A DNA stretch of 64,000 nucleotides. Origin: Methylobacterium phyllostachyos (lineage in GTDB: Bacteria > Pseudomonadota > Alphaproteobacteria > Rhizobiales > Beijerinckiaceae). The DNA lies in contig NZ_FNHS01000017.1 in the NCBI RefSeq assembly GCF_900103445.1, positions 50,004 through 114,003 of the forward strand, written 5' to 3'. Both the position numbers and the translations under genes were made by a program. Each line of letters begins with the position of its first letter. The first letter of the stretch is position 1. This document shows, piece by piece, positions 56,008 through 64,000 of the stretch. Below the pieces are notes generated by a model, which ran no database searches, was not told the origin of the DNA, and saw only the letters and a list, made by a program, of their open reading frames with translations.

Positions 56008-56036
56008 GGGATCCCCGTCTTTGCCGATGATAGACA

Positions 56037-56061
56037 AACCACGCGCTGGCGGCATCGTTCC
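56037..56061 (-). promoter_or_regulatory. EcfG-like promoter motif GGAAC-N17-GTT
   Basis: Minus-strand GGAAC (56061-56057) and GTT (56039-56037), spacer 17, about 30 bp before the start codon of the 60-residue protein gene. Confidence 0.55.
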
Positions 56062-56721
56062 GGGTGAAACCTACCCAGCACATTGCTTCAATCATCCGCC
56101 AAAGCTTGTGCGTGACGAGCTCGGCAATACTGCGCGACCCCCGTGGCTAACCGTGAAGGTCCTTCGCGGACGTCCATGTTCCGCCCGCTGTGTCTGGAAC
56201 GACGGCGCGGCAAGCCAAACAATGTCGTGAGTGCTGGGTTGTGCAAGTCGAACCGACGCCAGCAACCACGTCCTGCGGGCGAGCGCGGAAACGAGCTACG
56301 TTTCCGGCGCCAGCATGGCGGCGACCGGAGGCAAGCCGATCCTCTAACGCCGATCCTCCAATCGAGCCTCGCGAACGGAACGCGCGAGCAGCCTTGCCCC
56401 AGAACCCAGACGATTGTCCGCGCGCCGAACGCCCGAGTCTCCGCGATGTCGACGCCTGTGCCGACCGCATCGGCCAGGATGAGACCCAGAATGTCGGTTG
56501 CGCTGCCGAATGGCAGCACCAGCGCGCAACGAACCCGAATTAGTTGTCGAGACCGACGCGCAACGCCCCGGGCTATCAGCGCCTCGATTCCGTGAGCGGC
56601 GGCAGCGATGCCTCCGTGGAGGCAACGGAGCCGGAGACACCGCCGGAGAACCTGCATCCCATCGCCAATACCGGCACCCCGCCGCAGGCCCCCTGAAACC
56701 CACGACGCGAAGGCCACCCGG
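56062..56721. other. Gene-poor stretch
   Basis: 660 bases. Long frames on both strands (up to 209 codons on the minus strand) have antisense-like Arg/Ser/Cys composition and no ribosome sites. No repeat or RNA gene recognised. Confidence 0.45.
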
Positions 56722-57073
56722 ATGATCCCAAGCCGCGTTCACGCCGTCACCGACGCCGTGTTCCCCGCCCTGATCGCAGCGCTCTCGCGGAGGCGTGGCC
56801 CCGCCACCCGCCGAATCAGGCTGGCCGGCCCGATCTGGCATTTCGCCCACACGGTTCTGACGCGCTACGAGGGCGGCCTCGTGCCCACCCTATCGATGCG
56901 CTCGCATCTCGCCAGCGACGCCGTGGGTGCCCTCAGCTTTGTCGGTGCGGCCGCACTGTTGCAGGACGAGCCCCCCCGAGGACCGAATGCTGCTCGCAGC
57001 CCTCGGGCTCGGCGAACTCGCTTTGATCGCCCTGAGCGACCGGGAGATCCCGGTCACGGCGTGGGAACGCTGA
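56722..57073 (+). pseudogene. Frameshifted SPW-repeat-like small membrane protein gene
   Basis: From ATG 56722 the product starts MIPSRVHAVTDAVFPALIAA and continues with AHTVLTRYEGGLVPTLSMRSHLASDAVGAL, a pattern of small four-helix membrane proteins (SPW-repeat/VHxxxDY type). At 56971-56977 there is a run of seven C. Reading it as six C restores the frame to EDRMLLAALGLGELALIALS and a stop at 57073, for a total of 116 residues. As written, the frame instead runs to 57165 with poor composition. It is a pseudogene, a phase-variable tract, or a sequencing error. Confidence 0.7.
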
Positions 57074-57205
57074 CACCGATGCCCTCAAGCACCGCGCGCC
57101 ACCGGGATGCATCGCCGTCCTCCACGCGTCCCGTCGGACGGCCGCGATGGTGGTGCCTCCGGTGACTGGTCGTGGATGGACGCCGCGCCCGGGGAGGTCT
57201 GATCG

Positions 57206-57548
57206 ATGATGGCGTCGAACCTGGGCCTGCCCGCGGTGATGGCCTTTGTGTTCACCCTCGGCTGCATCGTCATCCGGAAGGCCGGCACGCGCTCAGGTGG
57301 TGACAGAGGGACTTGGCTTCCTGTTCCTTCTCTGCGTGCTGCTGAATGCGACCGACCTGCCGGCCTTCTTCGCCCACGCGAGGACCATCGATCCGGCATC
57401 TTGGTCGTCCGGGGCGGCAGAACTTGCCGCGTGGCCGATCCTGCCGACTGCGCAGGCGGACGAGGGCTTGAAAACAAAGGCGAATTTCTGGAACGCGTCA
57501 TGCCTGCCCCAGATGCAGGAACGACGCGAGGTCTTGTCATGTCGGTGA
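57206..57548 (+). pseudogene. Possible second frameshifted small membrane protein gene
   Basis: Frame one starts MMASNLGLPAVMAFVFTLGC (a membrane segment) and degenerates after about residue 28; frame two, open from 57246, carries VTEGLGFLFLLCVLLNATDL, a second membrane segment, and stops at 57548. Joining them near 57290-57300 would give a two-span protein of about 110 residues. No family known, so this is tentative. Confidence 0.35.
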
Positions 57549-58141
57549 ACGCAGTATCGGGGACATCTCTTAGGCAGGACCTCGTCAGCGCCCTGCGCCA
57601 GGCACGCGCCGCCAGCGCGCAGTCGATCGATGCGAGCGCCTTCGCCACATCGAGCCAGGACACAGGCGCCACGCAAGGGACGAGCAGTTCCACGCAAACG
57701 ACCGGCACAGCCTCGACGCCGGCCATGTCCAGCGACCTGATGGCGTCGCTCCTTCAGTTGCAGTCCGATTTCAGCCAGATGGGTCTGCAGACCGGAGTCA
57801 CGTCCGGCACCGACTCGGACGATGCGTCCAACGGGATGGACGCACCTGGAAGTGCCAGCCAGGCCACGACCGGCGCGGCGCCCGTCCATCACCATCATGG
57901 ACACCACGCCCGCCCGCCGGAATCGGATGCCAGCAGCAACGCGCAGGTCGGGCAATCCGCCACCACGACGGACGCGACGTCGGCCTCTAGCACCACGACG
58001 GTCGGAAGCGCCGCCGGGAGCGATCGTGGGGACGGCCTGCAATCCCTCTTCCAGCAGGTGACGAAGGCGGTCGCAGCCTACGCGACGGGCGGTCCTCTCG
58101 GCATCGCGGCCGCAGCGCTGACGACCTCCACCAAGGCCTGA
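57539..58141 (+). CDS. Ser/Thr/Ala-rich protein with His cluster
   Basis: 200 residues from ATG 57539. N-terminal helix (SLRQDLVSALRQARAASAQS), a long low-complexity Ser/Thr/Gly region, a short HHHHGHH cluster near residue 120, and a C-terminal helix (LQSLFQQVTKAVAAYATGGP). No signal peptide. It resembles abundant low-complexity proteins of Hyphomicrobiales of unknown role; the His cluster could bind metal. It overlaps the end of the preceding broken frame. Confidence 0.65.
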   Translation: MSVNAVSGTSLRQDLVSALRQARAASAQSIDASAFATSSQDTGATQGTSSSTQTTGTASTPAMSSDLMASLLQLQSDFSQMGLQTGVTSGTDSDDASNGMDAPGSASQATTGAAPVHHHHGHHARPPESDASSNAQVGQSATTTDATSASSTTTVGSAAGSDRGDGLQSLFQQVTKAVAAYATGGPLGIAAAALTTSTKA

Positions 58142-58213
58142 GCCAGCCGCTGGCAGGCGCCATCTGGAGCGGAGCGGTGTGCTCTGGCATGATCGGCGGG
58201 ATCGGAGGCCGTC

Positions 58214-58792
58214 ATGTCCCTCACCGTACCCGTGATCCTCGGCAGCGTCCGGAGCGACCGCATCGGTATCCGGGCCGCGCGCTTCCTAACGGCGCAGCTG
58301 GAGGCGCGCGGTCATACGGCCCCCCTGGTCGACCCGGCCGAGCTGCGCCTTCCGCTGCTCGATCGGATGTTCAAGGAATATCCCGCCGGCACGGCTCCAG
58401 AGCCCCTGCAGCGGCTTGCCGAACTCTACCGGCGCTCCGACGCGTTCCTGGTGGTCTCGGCCGAGTACAATCACGGCGTCCCTCCGGCCCTGTCGAACAC
58501 CCTCGATCACTTCCTGGAAGAGTATTACTGGCGGCCATCGGCAATCTGCTGCTATTCGGCCGGCCAGTTCGGCGGTGTGCGTGCCGCGATGCCGCTGCGG
58601 GCCATGCTCGCCGAGCTGGGTATGCCGAGCATACCGTCGCTCCTCCCCATCCCCCGCCTGCAAAAGGTCATCACCGCCGAGGGTGCCGCGATCGAGCCGT
58701 GGCTCGAGACCTCCACGAAGCGGTTTCTCGACGAACTGGCGTGGTACGCGGACGCGCTCCGCGAACGGCGCCAGCGTGGAACGCCATACTGA
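58214..58792 (+). CDS. NADPH-dependent FMN reductase
   Basis: 192 residues with ribosome site ATCGGAGG. Flavodoxin-like fold: VPVILGSVRSDRIGIRAARF (FMN phosphate loop), VVSAEYNHGVPPALSNTLDHF and YSAGQFGGVRAAMPLRAML, standard for the FMN_red family (chromate/quinone reductase type). Reduces FMN or quinones. Confidence 0.92.
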   Translation: MSLTVPVILGSVRSDRIGIRAARFLTAQLEARGHTAPLVDPAELRLPLLDRMFKEYPAGTAPEPLQRLAELYRRSDAFLVVSAEYNHGVPPALSNTLDHFLEEYYWRPSAICCYSAGQFGGVRAAMPLRAMLAELGMPSIPSLLPIPRLQKVITAEGAAIEPWLETSTKRFLDELAWYADALRERRQRGTPY

Positions 58793-58944
58793 GCGCCGCA
58801 CGCTGCACCGGATGTCGATTCGATCACATTGCCAACTCAGATTCGCTCGGACGTGAAACTGGATTTCGCTGTTGCAAAAAGGTGGCTGCGTGACCCGAGG
58901 AAGTATGAGAGCTTAACCGTGTCCCCGAACGCGGATTGATTCCG

Positions 58945-59277
58945 ATGAAGATCGATGAACGGGCGCTCCTTCAGGAGCGTGTGCGGACGCTTGTCTTGCG
59001 CCATGCCCTCCAAGCCGTCCTCGACCGCCTTGCATACGCTACCCAGGAAGCTGGACAGGATGCGGAAGCTGAATTGACGCGTCTGGAGCAATGCCTGGTC
59101 TCGGCGGCGCGCAGCATCGCCGATCGCGCCAGCGCCCAGAAGCTTGCGGTTCTGGTCGCCGTCGAGGATGCGACCGCCACGATCCGCACCGCGTTCGACA
59201 CGGCGCATGAGCGTCTCGACGCCTTGGCGCCACCCCAACTCAGCCTCGTCGAAACACCCACCGCGGTCGCCGCGTAA
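58945..59277 (+). CDS. Small helical hypothetical protein
   Basis: 110 residues from ATG 58945 (an in-frame TTG at 58936 is possible). Helical and Ala/Arg/Glu-rich: LVLRHALQAVLDRLAYATQE, then a coiled segment RLEQCLVSAARSIADRASAQ. Soluble; no domain recognised. Confidence 0.55.
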   Translation: MKIDERALLQERVRTLVLRHALQAVLDRLAYATQEAGQDAEAELTRLEQCLVSAARSIADRASAQKLAVLVAVEDATATIRTAFDTAHERLDALAPPQLSLVETPTAVAA

Positions 59278-59302
59278 CCGCCGCCGCAGCCTTCGAACCG
59301 CC

Positions 59303-59342
59303 CGATCACCCGGCCATCCGCAGCTTTCAGGGCCGGTGATCG
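59303..59342. terminator. Hairpin between convergent genes
   Basis: CGATCACCCGGCC and GGCCGGTGATCG pair in 12 positions with one bulged C, loop of 15. It lies between the helical protein gene and the convergent membrane protein gene, as a bidirectional terminator would; there is no T run. Confidence 0.5.
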
Positions 59343-59418
59343 CCGAGGCCGCCGGACGTTGCGTCGCTGCCTGCTGGTCCCGGGCAGGACCTGCGCCGTC
59401 GGCCCGACGGTAATCCGC

Positions 59419-59955
59419 TCAATGCAGCCGAACCTCGGGTATCGCCACAGGGCTATCTTCCAGCCCGGATCGACGAAACCGTGCGAGCCTTCCGGAGAGT
59501 AACACCAGCGTTACGAGCCCCAGCGCGAGGAATGCATCGCCTCCCGTTAGGACCACGCGCTCGATCCCATCCGTGTTGATGATGTGGTCGGGAATCTCCA
59601 CGCATTGGACGAAGATCTCGGCAATGAGGCCGAGAACCAGCAATGACAGGCCAGCTTGGTGGCAGAGACTGTCGATCGCTGCTTCGTAGGCGGGGTTGGC
59701 GCGCGGCGCTCCCCCAAGGAGATCGGCCACGCCGTGACGCTCTTCCAGCACCACGCCCCAGCCGATCAGAACAACCCCCATCCCCTCCGTGAGATGCCCA
59801 GCTTCGTGGATTGAACTATGGTCCTGATATCCAGAAAACCAGAGAAGTGAGACAATCTCGATCAAAGCCAACGTGAGGGGCAATCCTATAATCACGTTGA
59901 AGACTATTATAGACCAGCGATTGAGCAACAATTTCGCAAGCATACAGGCCGCCAT
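59419..59955 (-). CDS. Small integral membrane protein
   Basis: 178 residues with about four membrane segments (15-40, 58-70, 100-122, 140-160). YQDHSSIHEAGHLTEGMGVVLIGWGVVLEERHG lies between the first two and CHQAGLSLLVLGLIAEIFVQCV forms the third. No family recognised. The upstream 400 bp is AT-rich. Confidence 0.65.
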   Translation of the reverse strand: MAACMLAKLLLNRWSIIVFNVIIGLPLTLALIEIVSLLWFSGYQDHSSIHEAGHLTEGMGVVLIGWGVVLEERHGVADLLGGAPRANPAYEAAIDSLCHQAGLSLLVLGLIAEIFVQCVEIPDHIINTDGIERVVLTGGDAFLALGLVTLVLLSGRLARFRRSGLEDSPVAIPEVRLH

Positions 59956-60351
59956 AGTCGTACTTCAAGCCTCATGAGCTTGAGTGAGAGATTCCTGTAA
60001 GCCTTATCACGAGGCGGACCAAAGCACACATCTCTGGTTGCTGGTTCAGCACGGATCATGAAGGCAATATAGATCGCTCAACTCGATCTGCCATCGCAGC
60101 AAGAAAAATGGTTTATTAGCTTATCGATATAATGCACTTCAGTTGTTTGAAATGATACAAATTTTTAATCTATCAAGAAGCGTTGAAATAAGTACAGGAA
60201 GTGGCGCCGCGCTGGCGTTGATCGGCACAAGCTGCGTCGGGCTTGGCGTAGATTCGGTGATCGACATGCCGGGCTTAGCCAGCCGGTCGCCGCCCCCAAA
60301 CGCTTCCGGGGTGCGGCTGTCGCGTCCGGATTAGACCGGCTTATCCGGGAT
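59956..60351. other. AT-rich gap
   Basis: 396 bases, with 60090-60200 markedly AT-rich (tttattagcttatcgatata). A 63-codon plus-strand frame (60143-60334) has no ribosome site and a Pro-rich tail; I do not accept it. Probably the promoter region of the minus-strand membrane protein gene. Confidence 0.45.
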
Positions 60352-60585
60352 TCACTGCTTCGCGCGGTTGATGATCGCCCATAGGGTTCGGGCCACGGGC
60401 TCTGTTACGGTGCGGCGGTATTTGCGATGAACGAGCTGACCGTTGTGATACACGTCCTGCTCGACGTAGAGCCGTTCGCCGTCCCAGCGGACGATATTAT
60501 CGGATTCGATCGTCTCCTCGACTCCAAGATCGCCCCGGAGGATCGAGCTACCCGTCTGACTCAGCATACGCGCGTCCTCGTTCAC
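60352..60585 (-). CDS. Small hypothetical protein
   Basis: 77 residues from GTG 60585 with GAGGGAA upstream. WDGERLYVEQDVYHNGQLVH is a protein-like beta region, followed by a basic end (RTLWAIINRAKQ). No domain recognised; the composition supports a real gene. Confidence 0.55.
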   Translation of the reverse strand: MNEDARMLSQTGSSILRGDLGVEETIESDNIVRWDGERLYVEQDVYHNGQLVHRKYRRTVTEPVARTLWAIINRAKQ

Positions 60586-60882
60586 GCAGTCGGTTCCCTC
60601 GCGGAAGCATTGCCGCGACGCATGTCATGCGCTGCCGGCGCCTCCCAGGCCTAGCACCATAGGAGGGGATTGCCAGACTTGCCAGCGATCGCACGGACGC
60701 AAACGATTGACCGTAACGCGAACACGATGGAATTTACTCGCCGCCGCGTCCGACCGGTCAGCCGGGTGAACGATGTGCGTTTCTGCACCAACGGTTTCGG
60801 GACGGCGTGCGATGTTCCCCAAGCGCGCCTGGGCTGCAAGCAGGGGATATCCCGAGTCCACGAGCACGCCACGGAGGCGCTC

Positions 60883-61035
60883 ATGCTCGCTCGCCCGTTC
60901 CGCTTCATCGCCCCGGCGCTCGCAGCCCTCGGCTTGATCGGCCTGCGCCTCGTCAGCCCGCTCATCGGGCCAGCGACACCCCCGTCACCCAGCGCGGTCG
61001 AGGATGGGCGCGTCGTGTTCCGTCACTACCTGTAA
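60883..61035 (+). CDS. Small membrane protein of 50 residues
   Basis: ATG 60883 with GGAGG 7 bp upstream. MLARPFRFIAPALAALGLIG opens a single hydrophobic helix; the tail is Pro/Ser-rich and ends EDGRVVFRHYL. Function unknown. Confidence 0.55.
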   Translation: MLARPFRFIAPALAALGLIGLRLVSPLIGPATPPSPSAVEDGRVVFRHYL

Positions 61036-61064
61036 CGGTCGCTCCAGGAACGGTTCGGGACCGC

Positions 61065-61538
61065 TCAGCCGCGACGGTTCAGGATGGTCTGGGGTGCGCC
61101 GCAGGCGGGCTGAGCCACCGGCCCGAGGATGATGTCGCCCTGCTGGGGATTGTTGACGGTGAACGGCGCCGTCTCCTGCAGACCGATGAAGCCGCGCCCG
61201 AGTTGGGGAACGAACAGGTCGCCGCCGAACCGCACGAAGCAGCGGTCGAGGACGGCCTCGTAGTCGAAGGTCCTCTGCTCCACGGGAACTCCCCCGGCCC
61301 GCGGGATGCCACAATAGGCCGAGAGGTCGATCTGGCCCGGCCGCGACAACCGCACCCTGACGGATTGGCCCGGGAGCAGCATGGTGGGCGGCCCGCCGTC
61401 CTGGCGTGCCACGAGGACGAGGTTCGAACGGTTGTAGACCCGACGCAGGCAATCCGCAGAGGTGGGGGCGGGGACCGAGATCGGCCCGGCAACGCCGAGA
61501 ACGAGGCCGGCCCAGACGCACCAAACACGCTTCGTCAC
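61065..61538 (-). CDS. Secreted hypothetical protein
   Basis: 157 residues from GTG 61538 with GGAGGATCTGCG directly before it. Signal peptide (about 1-28), then four Cys (ADCLRRVYNRSN, AYCGIPRAGG, DRCFVRFGG, PACGAPQTIL), which may form two disulfides. Looks like a small periplasmic beta protein. No family recognised. Confidence 0.7.
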   Translation of the reverse strand: MTKRVWCVWAGLVLGVAGPISVPAPTSADCLRRVYNRSNLVLVARQDGGPPTMLLPGQSVRVRLSRPGQIDLSAYCGIPRAGGVPVEQRTFDYEAVLDRCFVRFGGDLFVPQLGRGFIGLQETAPFTVNNPQQGDIILGPVAQPACGAPQTILNRRG

Positions 61539-61687
61539 CGCAGATCCTCCGCCGTTCGACCGTTAGACTCGTATCGGCCGCTTGACACTTGAACAGCGGT
61601 CCACATGACCGCGCAAGACGAACGCCGCAGCGCGTGGAGTGTTCACCGGCACACGGCCGATATTCTCGAGGGCGGTGGAAAACCGCG

Positions 61688-62938
61688 TCAGCGCCGCTCG
61701 TAGAGCAGCCGCGCGCGGATCGTCCCCGGAATAGCACGGATCTCGCCGAGCAGCACCTCGGCATCGGCATCCGTCGCGTCCGTTTCGAGGACCACGTAAC
61801 CGACCTCGCCATCCGTCTGGTAGAACTGTGCCGCGATATTGACGTGGCCGCGAGAGAACACGTCGTTCAGCCGGCCGAGCATACCGGGCAGGTTACGCTG
61901 GACATGGATGAAGCGCGTGCCGGTCGGCCGGGCGGGGAGCTGCACCTGCGGAAAGTTCACCGCGCCGACCGTCGAACCGATGTCCGAATAATCCACGAGC
62001 TTACGGGCAACCTCGGAGCCGATGCGCTCCTGAGCCTCCTCGGTCGAGCCGCCGATATGGGGGGTCAGGATCACGTTCTCGATACCCTGCAGCGGGCTCA
62101 CGAACGGCTCGGCATTGGAGCCCGGCTCCACTGGGAAGACATCGATGGCCGCGCCCTTGAGGTGGCCGTCGCGCAGGGCCCGCGCGAGGGCATCGAGGTC
62201 GACGACCGTCCCCCGGGCGTTGTTGATCAGGAAAGCCCCTGGCTTCATCGCCCGGATCTCCGCCTCGCCGATCATGTTGGCGGTGGTCTCTGTCTCCGGC
62301 ACGTGCAGCGAAACCACGTCGCTCTGTGCCAGAAGATCGTGAAGCGTCTCGGTGGGTTCGGTGTTGCCGTGGCGCAGCTTGTCGGTGTGGTCGTAGAACA
62401 GCACCCGCATGCCCATGGCCTCGGCGAGCGTCGAGAGCTGGGTTCCGATATTGCCGTACCCCACGATCCCGAGGGTCTTGCCGCGGACCTCCAGGGAGCC
62501 CAACGCAGACTTGTCCCAGCGGCCGGCATGGGCGCCAACCGAGCGCGGCACGATCCGCCGCAGCAGCATCACGATCTCGCCGATCGTCAGCTCGGCGACC
62601 GAGCGGGTGTTCGAGAAGGGTGCGTTGAAGACCGGGATACCCCGGTGGCGCGCCGCCTCGAGATCCACTTGGTTCGTGCCGACCGAGAAGCAGCCCACCG
62701 CCAGCAATCGATCCGCCGCCGCGAACGCCTTCGCGTCGAGCTGCGTGCGCGAGCGGATGCCAACCATGTGCACGCCCTGAAGCGCCTCGTGCAGCGCCTC
62801 GCGATCGAGCGCCTTCGGCAACCGGGTCAGATTGGTGTACCCGGCCGCCCGCATCAGCGCGACGGCGCTGTCGTTGATGCCTTCGAGCAACAGGACCCGG
62901 ATCTTGTCCTTGGGCAGGGAGAGCTTGTCGGGCGTCAT
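61688..62938 (-). CDS. serA: D-3-phosphoglycerate dehydrogenase SerA
   Basis: 416 residues from ATG 62938, the length of the short (E. coli type) form. Substrate-domain start DKIRVLLLEGINDSAVALMRAAGY, NAD loop LGIVGYGNIGTQLSTLAEAMG, catalytic NARGTVVDLDAL, DVFPVEP and ILTPHIGGSTEEAQ, and an ACT domain (about 340-416, HVQRNLPGMLGRLNDVFSRG) that binds serine for feedback inhibition. First step of serine synthesis; in a methylotroph it also feeds serine-cycle needs, which is inference. Confidence 0.95.
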   Translation of the reverse strand: MTPDKLSLPKDKIRVLLLEGINDSAVALMRAAGYTNLTRLPKALDREALHEALQGVHMVGIRSRTQLDAKAFAAADRLLAVGCFSVGTNQVDLEAARHRGIPVFNAPFSNTRSVAELTIGEIVMLLRRIVPRSVGAHAGRWDKSALGSLEVRGKTLGIVGYGNIGTQLSTLAEAMGMRVLFYDHTDKLRHGNTEPTETLHDLLAQSDVVSLHVPETETTANMIGEAEIRAMKPGAFLINNARGTVVDLDALARALRDGHLKGAAIDVFPVEPGSNAEPFVSPLQGIENVILTPHIGGSTEEAQERIGSEVARKLVDYSDIGSTVGAVNFPQVQLPARPTGTRFIHVQRNLPGMLGRLNDVFSRGHVNIAAQFYQTDGEVGYVVLETDATDADAEVLLGEIRAIPGTIRARLLYERR

Positions 62939-63258
62939 CGGGATCGATCGTCTGGCAGAGGGTCGCGGCGGCCGGAGGACCGTCGACCGGAGGGAGAGCC
63001 CTGAGGGATACGAGGCTGCCCTGTGCGATGCAACATGGCGCCATGTCGGAGCAGCCTCGCGCCCCTGCGGGGGTGCAGCCTCGGGGATGTCCGAGTTTGT
63101 GTCGGTCATCGTCGTGCGGACGCCGAACATCTGGGCAGCGTGACGCGCGAAACAGCATCGGCCGAGGGAACCCGTGTCCCTTCCAAGTCTTGAAGAGCCT
63201 TCTACTGTTCATGACGCTCCGCGTGGCCTCGTGCCGACGCCCGATACGGTCCTTCGCA
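62939..63258. other. Gap between serA and the transglutaminase-like gene
   Basis: 320 bases shared by divergent genes. Frames overlapping it are out of frame with both neighbours and unsupported. No EcfG-like motif, leader peptide or riboswitch was recognised. Confidence 0.4.
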
Positions 63259-64000
63259 ATGCATATTCGCACCGGCTTCACGATCAGCTTCGACACGACC
63301 GGCCCGACGCCGATGCACCTGCTCCTGAACGTCCGCCCGGAGCGCCACGGCGATCTGATCACCCCGGAGGTGATCACCTTCGATCCGCCAGTGCCGGCGC
63401 AGCAGCATGTCGATGCCTTCGGCAACGTGTCCACCCGCATCATGGCGCCCGGCGGCCGCATCACCATGGCGGCGGATTTCACGATCGCCGATACCGGGCT
63501 GGCCGACACGGTGGCGCCGGAGGCGCGTCAGATCCCGGTGCAGGATCTTCCGGACGACGTGCTGATGTTCCTGCTCGGCTCGCGCTACTGCGACACCGAC
63601 AAGCTGTCGCAGACCGCCTGGTCGCTGTTCGGCACCACCCCGGAGGGCTGGGCCCGTGTCCAGGCGATCGTCGACTATACCCACGAGCGCCTGCGCTTCG
63701 ACTACCAGCGCGCCGACGCCACCCGCACCGCCCATGACGGCTTCATGCAGCGCGAGGGCGTCTGCCGGGACTTCGCCCACCTGGCGATTACCCTGTGCCG
63801 GTGCATGAACATCCCGGCCCGCTACGCCACCGGCTATCTCGGCGACATCGGCGTGCCCAAGGACCCGGCGCCGATGGACTTCTCCGCATGGTTCGAGGTC
63901 TTCCTCGAAGGCCCCGAAGGACCGCGCTGGTACACGTTCGACGCCCGCCACAACCGACCCCGCATCGGACGTATCGTCATGGCCCGCGGACGCGACGCAA
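63259..64000 (+). CDS. Transglutaminase-like cysteine peptidase family protein (3' end outside window)
   Basis: 247 codons from ATG 63259 to the right edge. N-terminal beta domain (Bact_transglu_N-like, HIRTGFTISFDTTGPTPMHL), then the transglutaminase core with the nucleophile Cys169 in MQREGVCRDFAHLAITLC. The block that usually contains the catalytic His reads MDFSAWFEVFL, with Ser209 where many relatives have His; the following YTFDARHNRPRIG contains the Asp position. This DFSAW form is, from memory, common in an alphaproteobacterial subgroup. Confidence 0.85.
   Translation, partial: MHIRTGFTISFDTTGPTPMHLLLNVRPERHGDLITPEVITFDPPVPAQQHVDAFGNVSTRIMAPGGRITMAADFTIADTGLADTVAPEARQIPVQDLPDDVLMFLLGSRYCDTDKLSQTAWSLFGTTPEGWARVQAIVDYTHERLRFDYQRADATRTAHDGFMQREGVCRDFAHLAITLCRCMNIPARYATGYLGDIGVPKDPAPMDFSAWFEVFLEGPEGPRWYTFDARHNRPRIGRIVMARGRDA

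Noticed and set aside
56088..56717. 209-codon minus-strand frame
   Set aside because: Cys/Arg-rich without a family pattern; overlapping frames on the other strand are equally long.
60143..60334. 63-codon frame in the AT-rich gap
   Set aside because: No ribosome site, non-ATG start and low-complexity end.

Overview
The window is high-GC DNA that reads as a chromosomal segment of an alphaproteobacterium of the Hyphomicrobiales, most likely Methylobacterium or a close relative. Supporting signs are the irr / fabA-fabB-fabI neighbourhood, PQQ-type sugar dehydrogenase, ubiE-ubiB, and several promoter-like motifs matching the alphaproteobacterial general stress sigma factor EcfG (GGAAC-N17-GTT). 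The genus is an inference from gene content and style, not a database match. No insertion sequence, prophage or CRISPR array was recognised.

Layout. 1-5.6 kb: the end-truncated gene of a HAMP/PAS sensor, a membrane-anchored cupredoxin, an RND-type periplasmic adaptor without its pump, an EI24/CysZ-like membrane protein and a flavin amine oxidase. 5.7-7.2 kb: two tandem paralogues that join an N-terminal membrane region to a cyclic-nucleotide-binding domain. 7.3-13 kb: a 2-hydroxyacid dehydrogenase, an SH3-like periplasmic protein, the iron regulator Irr and divergent from it fabA, fabB, a 38-residue membrane peptide gene and fabI, i.e. unsaturated fatty acid synthesis. 13-19.7 kb: small stress-type proteins, a DUF6880-like protein, a DUF427/methyltransferase pair, a ComF-type phosphoribosyltransferase, a GNAT acetyltransferase and the ATPase ZapE, overlapping a large hybrid histidine kinase (19.7-22.7 kb). 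22.7-25.1 kb: ubiE-ubiB (ubiquinone synthesis). 25.3-28.4 kb: leuB and divergent leuA; the leuA 5' region contains a plausible Leu-codon leader peptide with an overlapping hairpin. tRNA-Lys follows.

28.6-31.2 kb is gene-poor, with degenerate reading frames around one secreted protein. 31.2-41.5 kb holds small lipoprotein/secreted genes, a YdcZ-type transporter, a DUF2231 / PQQ-dehydrogenase operon, an HD hydrolase, a PRC-barrel protein, an EamA transporter, a nitroreductase, a flavin reductase and a lytic transglycosylase overlapping a DUF2336 gene. 43-53.7 kb: a GH15 enzyme, an OmpR/EnvZ-type two-component pair, two chemoreceptors, an arginase overlapping ureD, and tRNA-Cys. tRNA-Asn (54.5 kb) is followed by another gene-poor stretch with two small disordered proteins and at least one frameshifted membrane-protein gene. 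57.5-64 kb: a Ser/Thr/His-rich protein, an FMN reductase, small hypotheticals, serA, and a transglutaminase-like gene cut by the window end.

How genes work together: Irr next to fabABI links iron status and membrane lipid genes; arginase plus UreD suggests arginine nitrogen recovery through urea, although no urease structural genes are present; the two chemoreceptors, the hybrid kinase, the two-component pair and the cNMP-binding proteins make this a signalling-rich segment. The most interesting signals are a set of EcfG-like promoter motifs in front of small genes, two of them symmetrical and possibly bidirectional, and the leuA leader.
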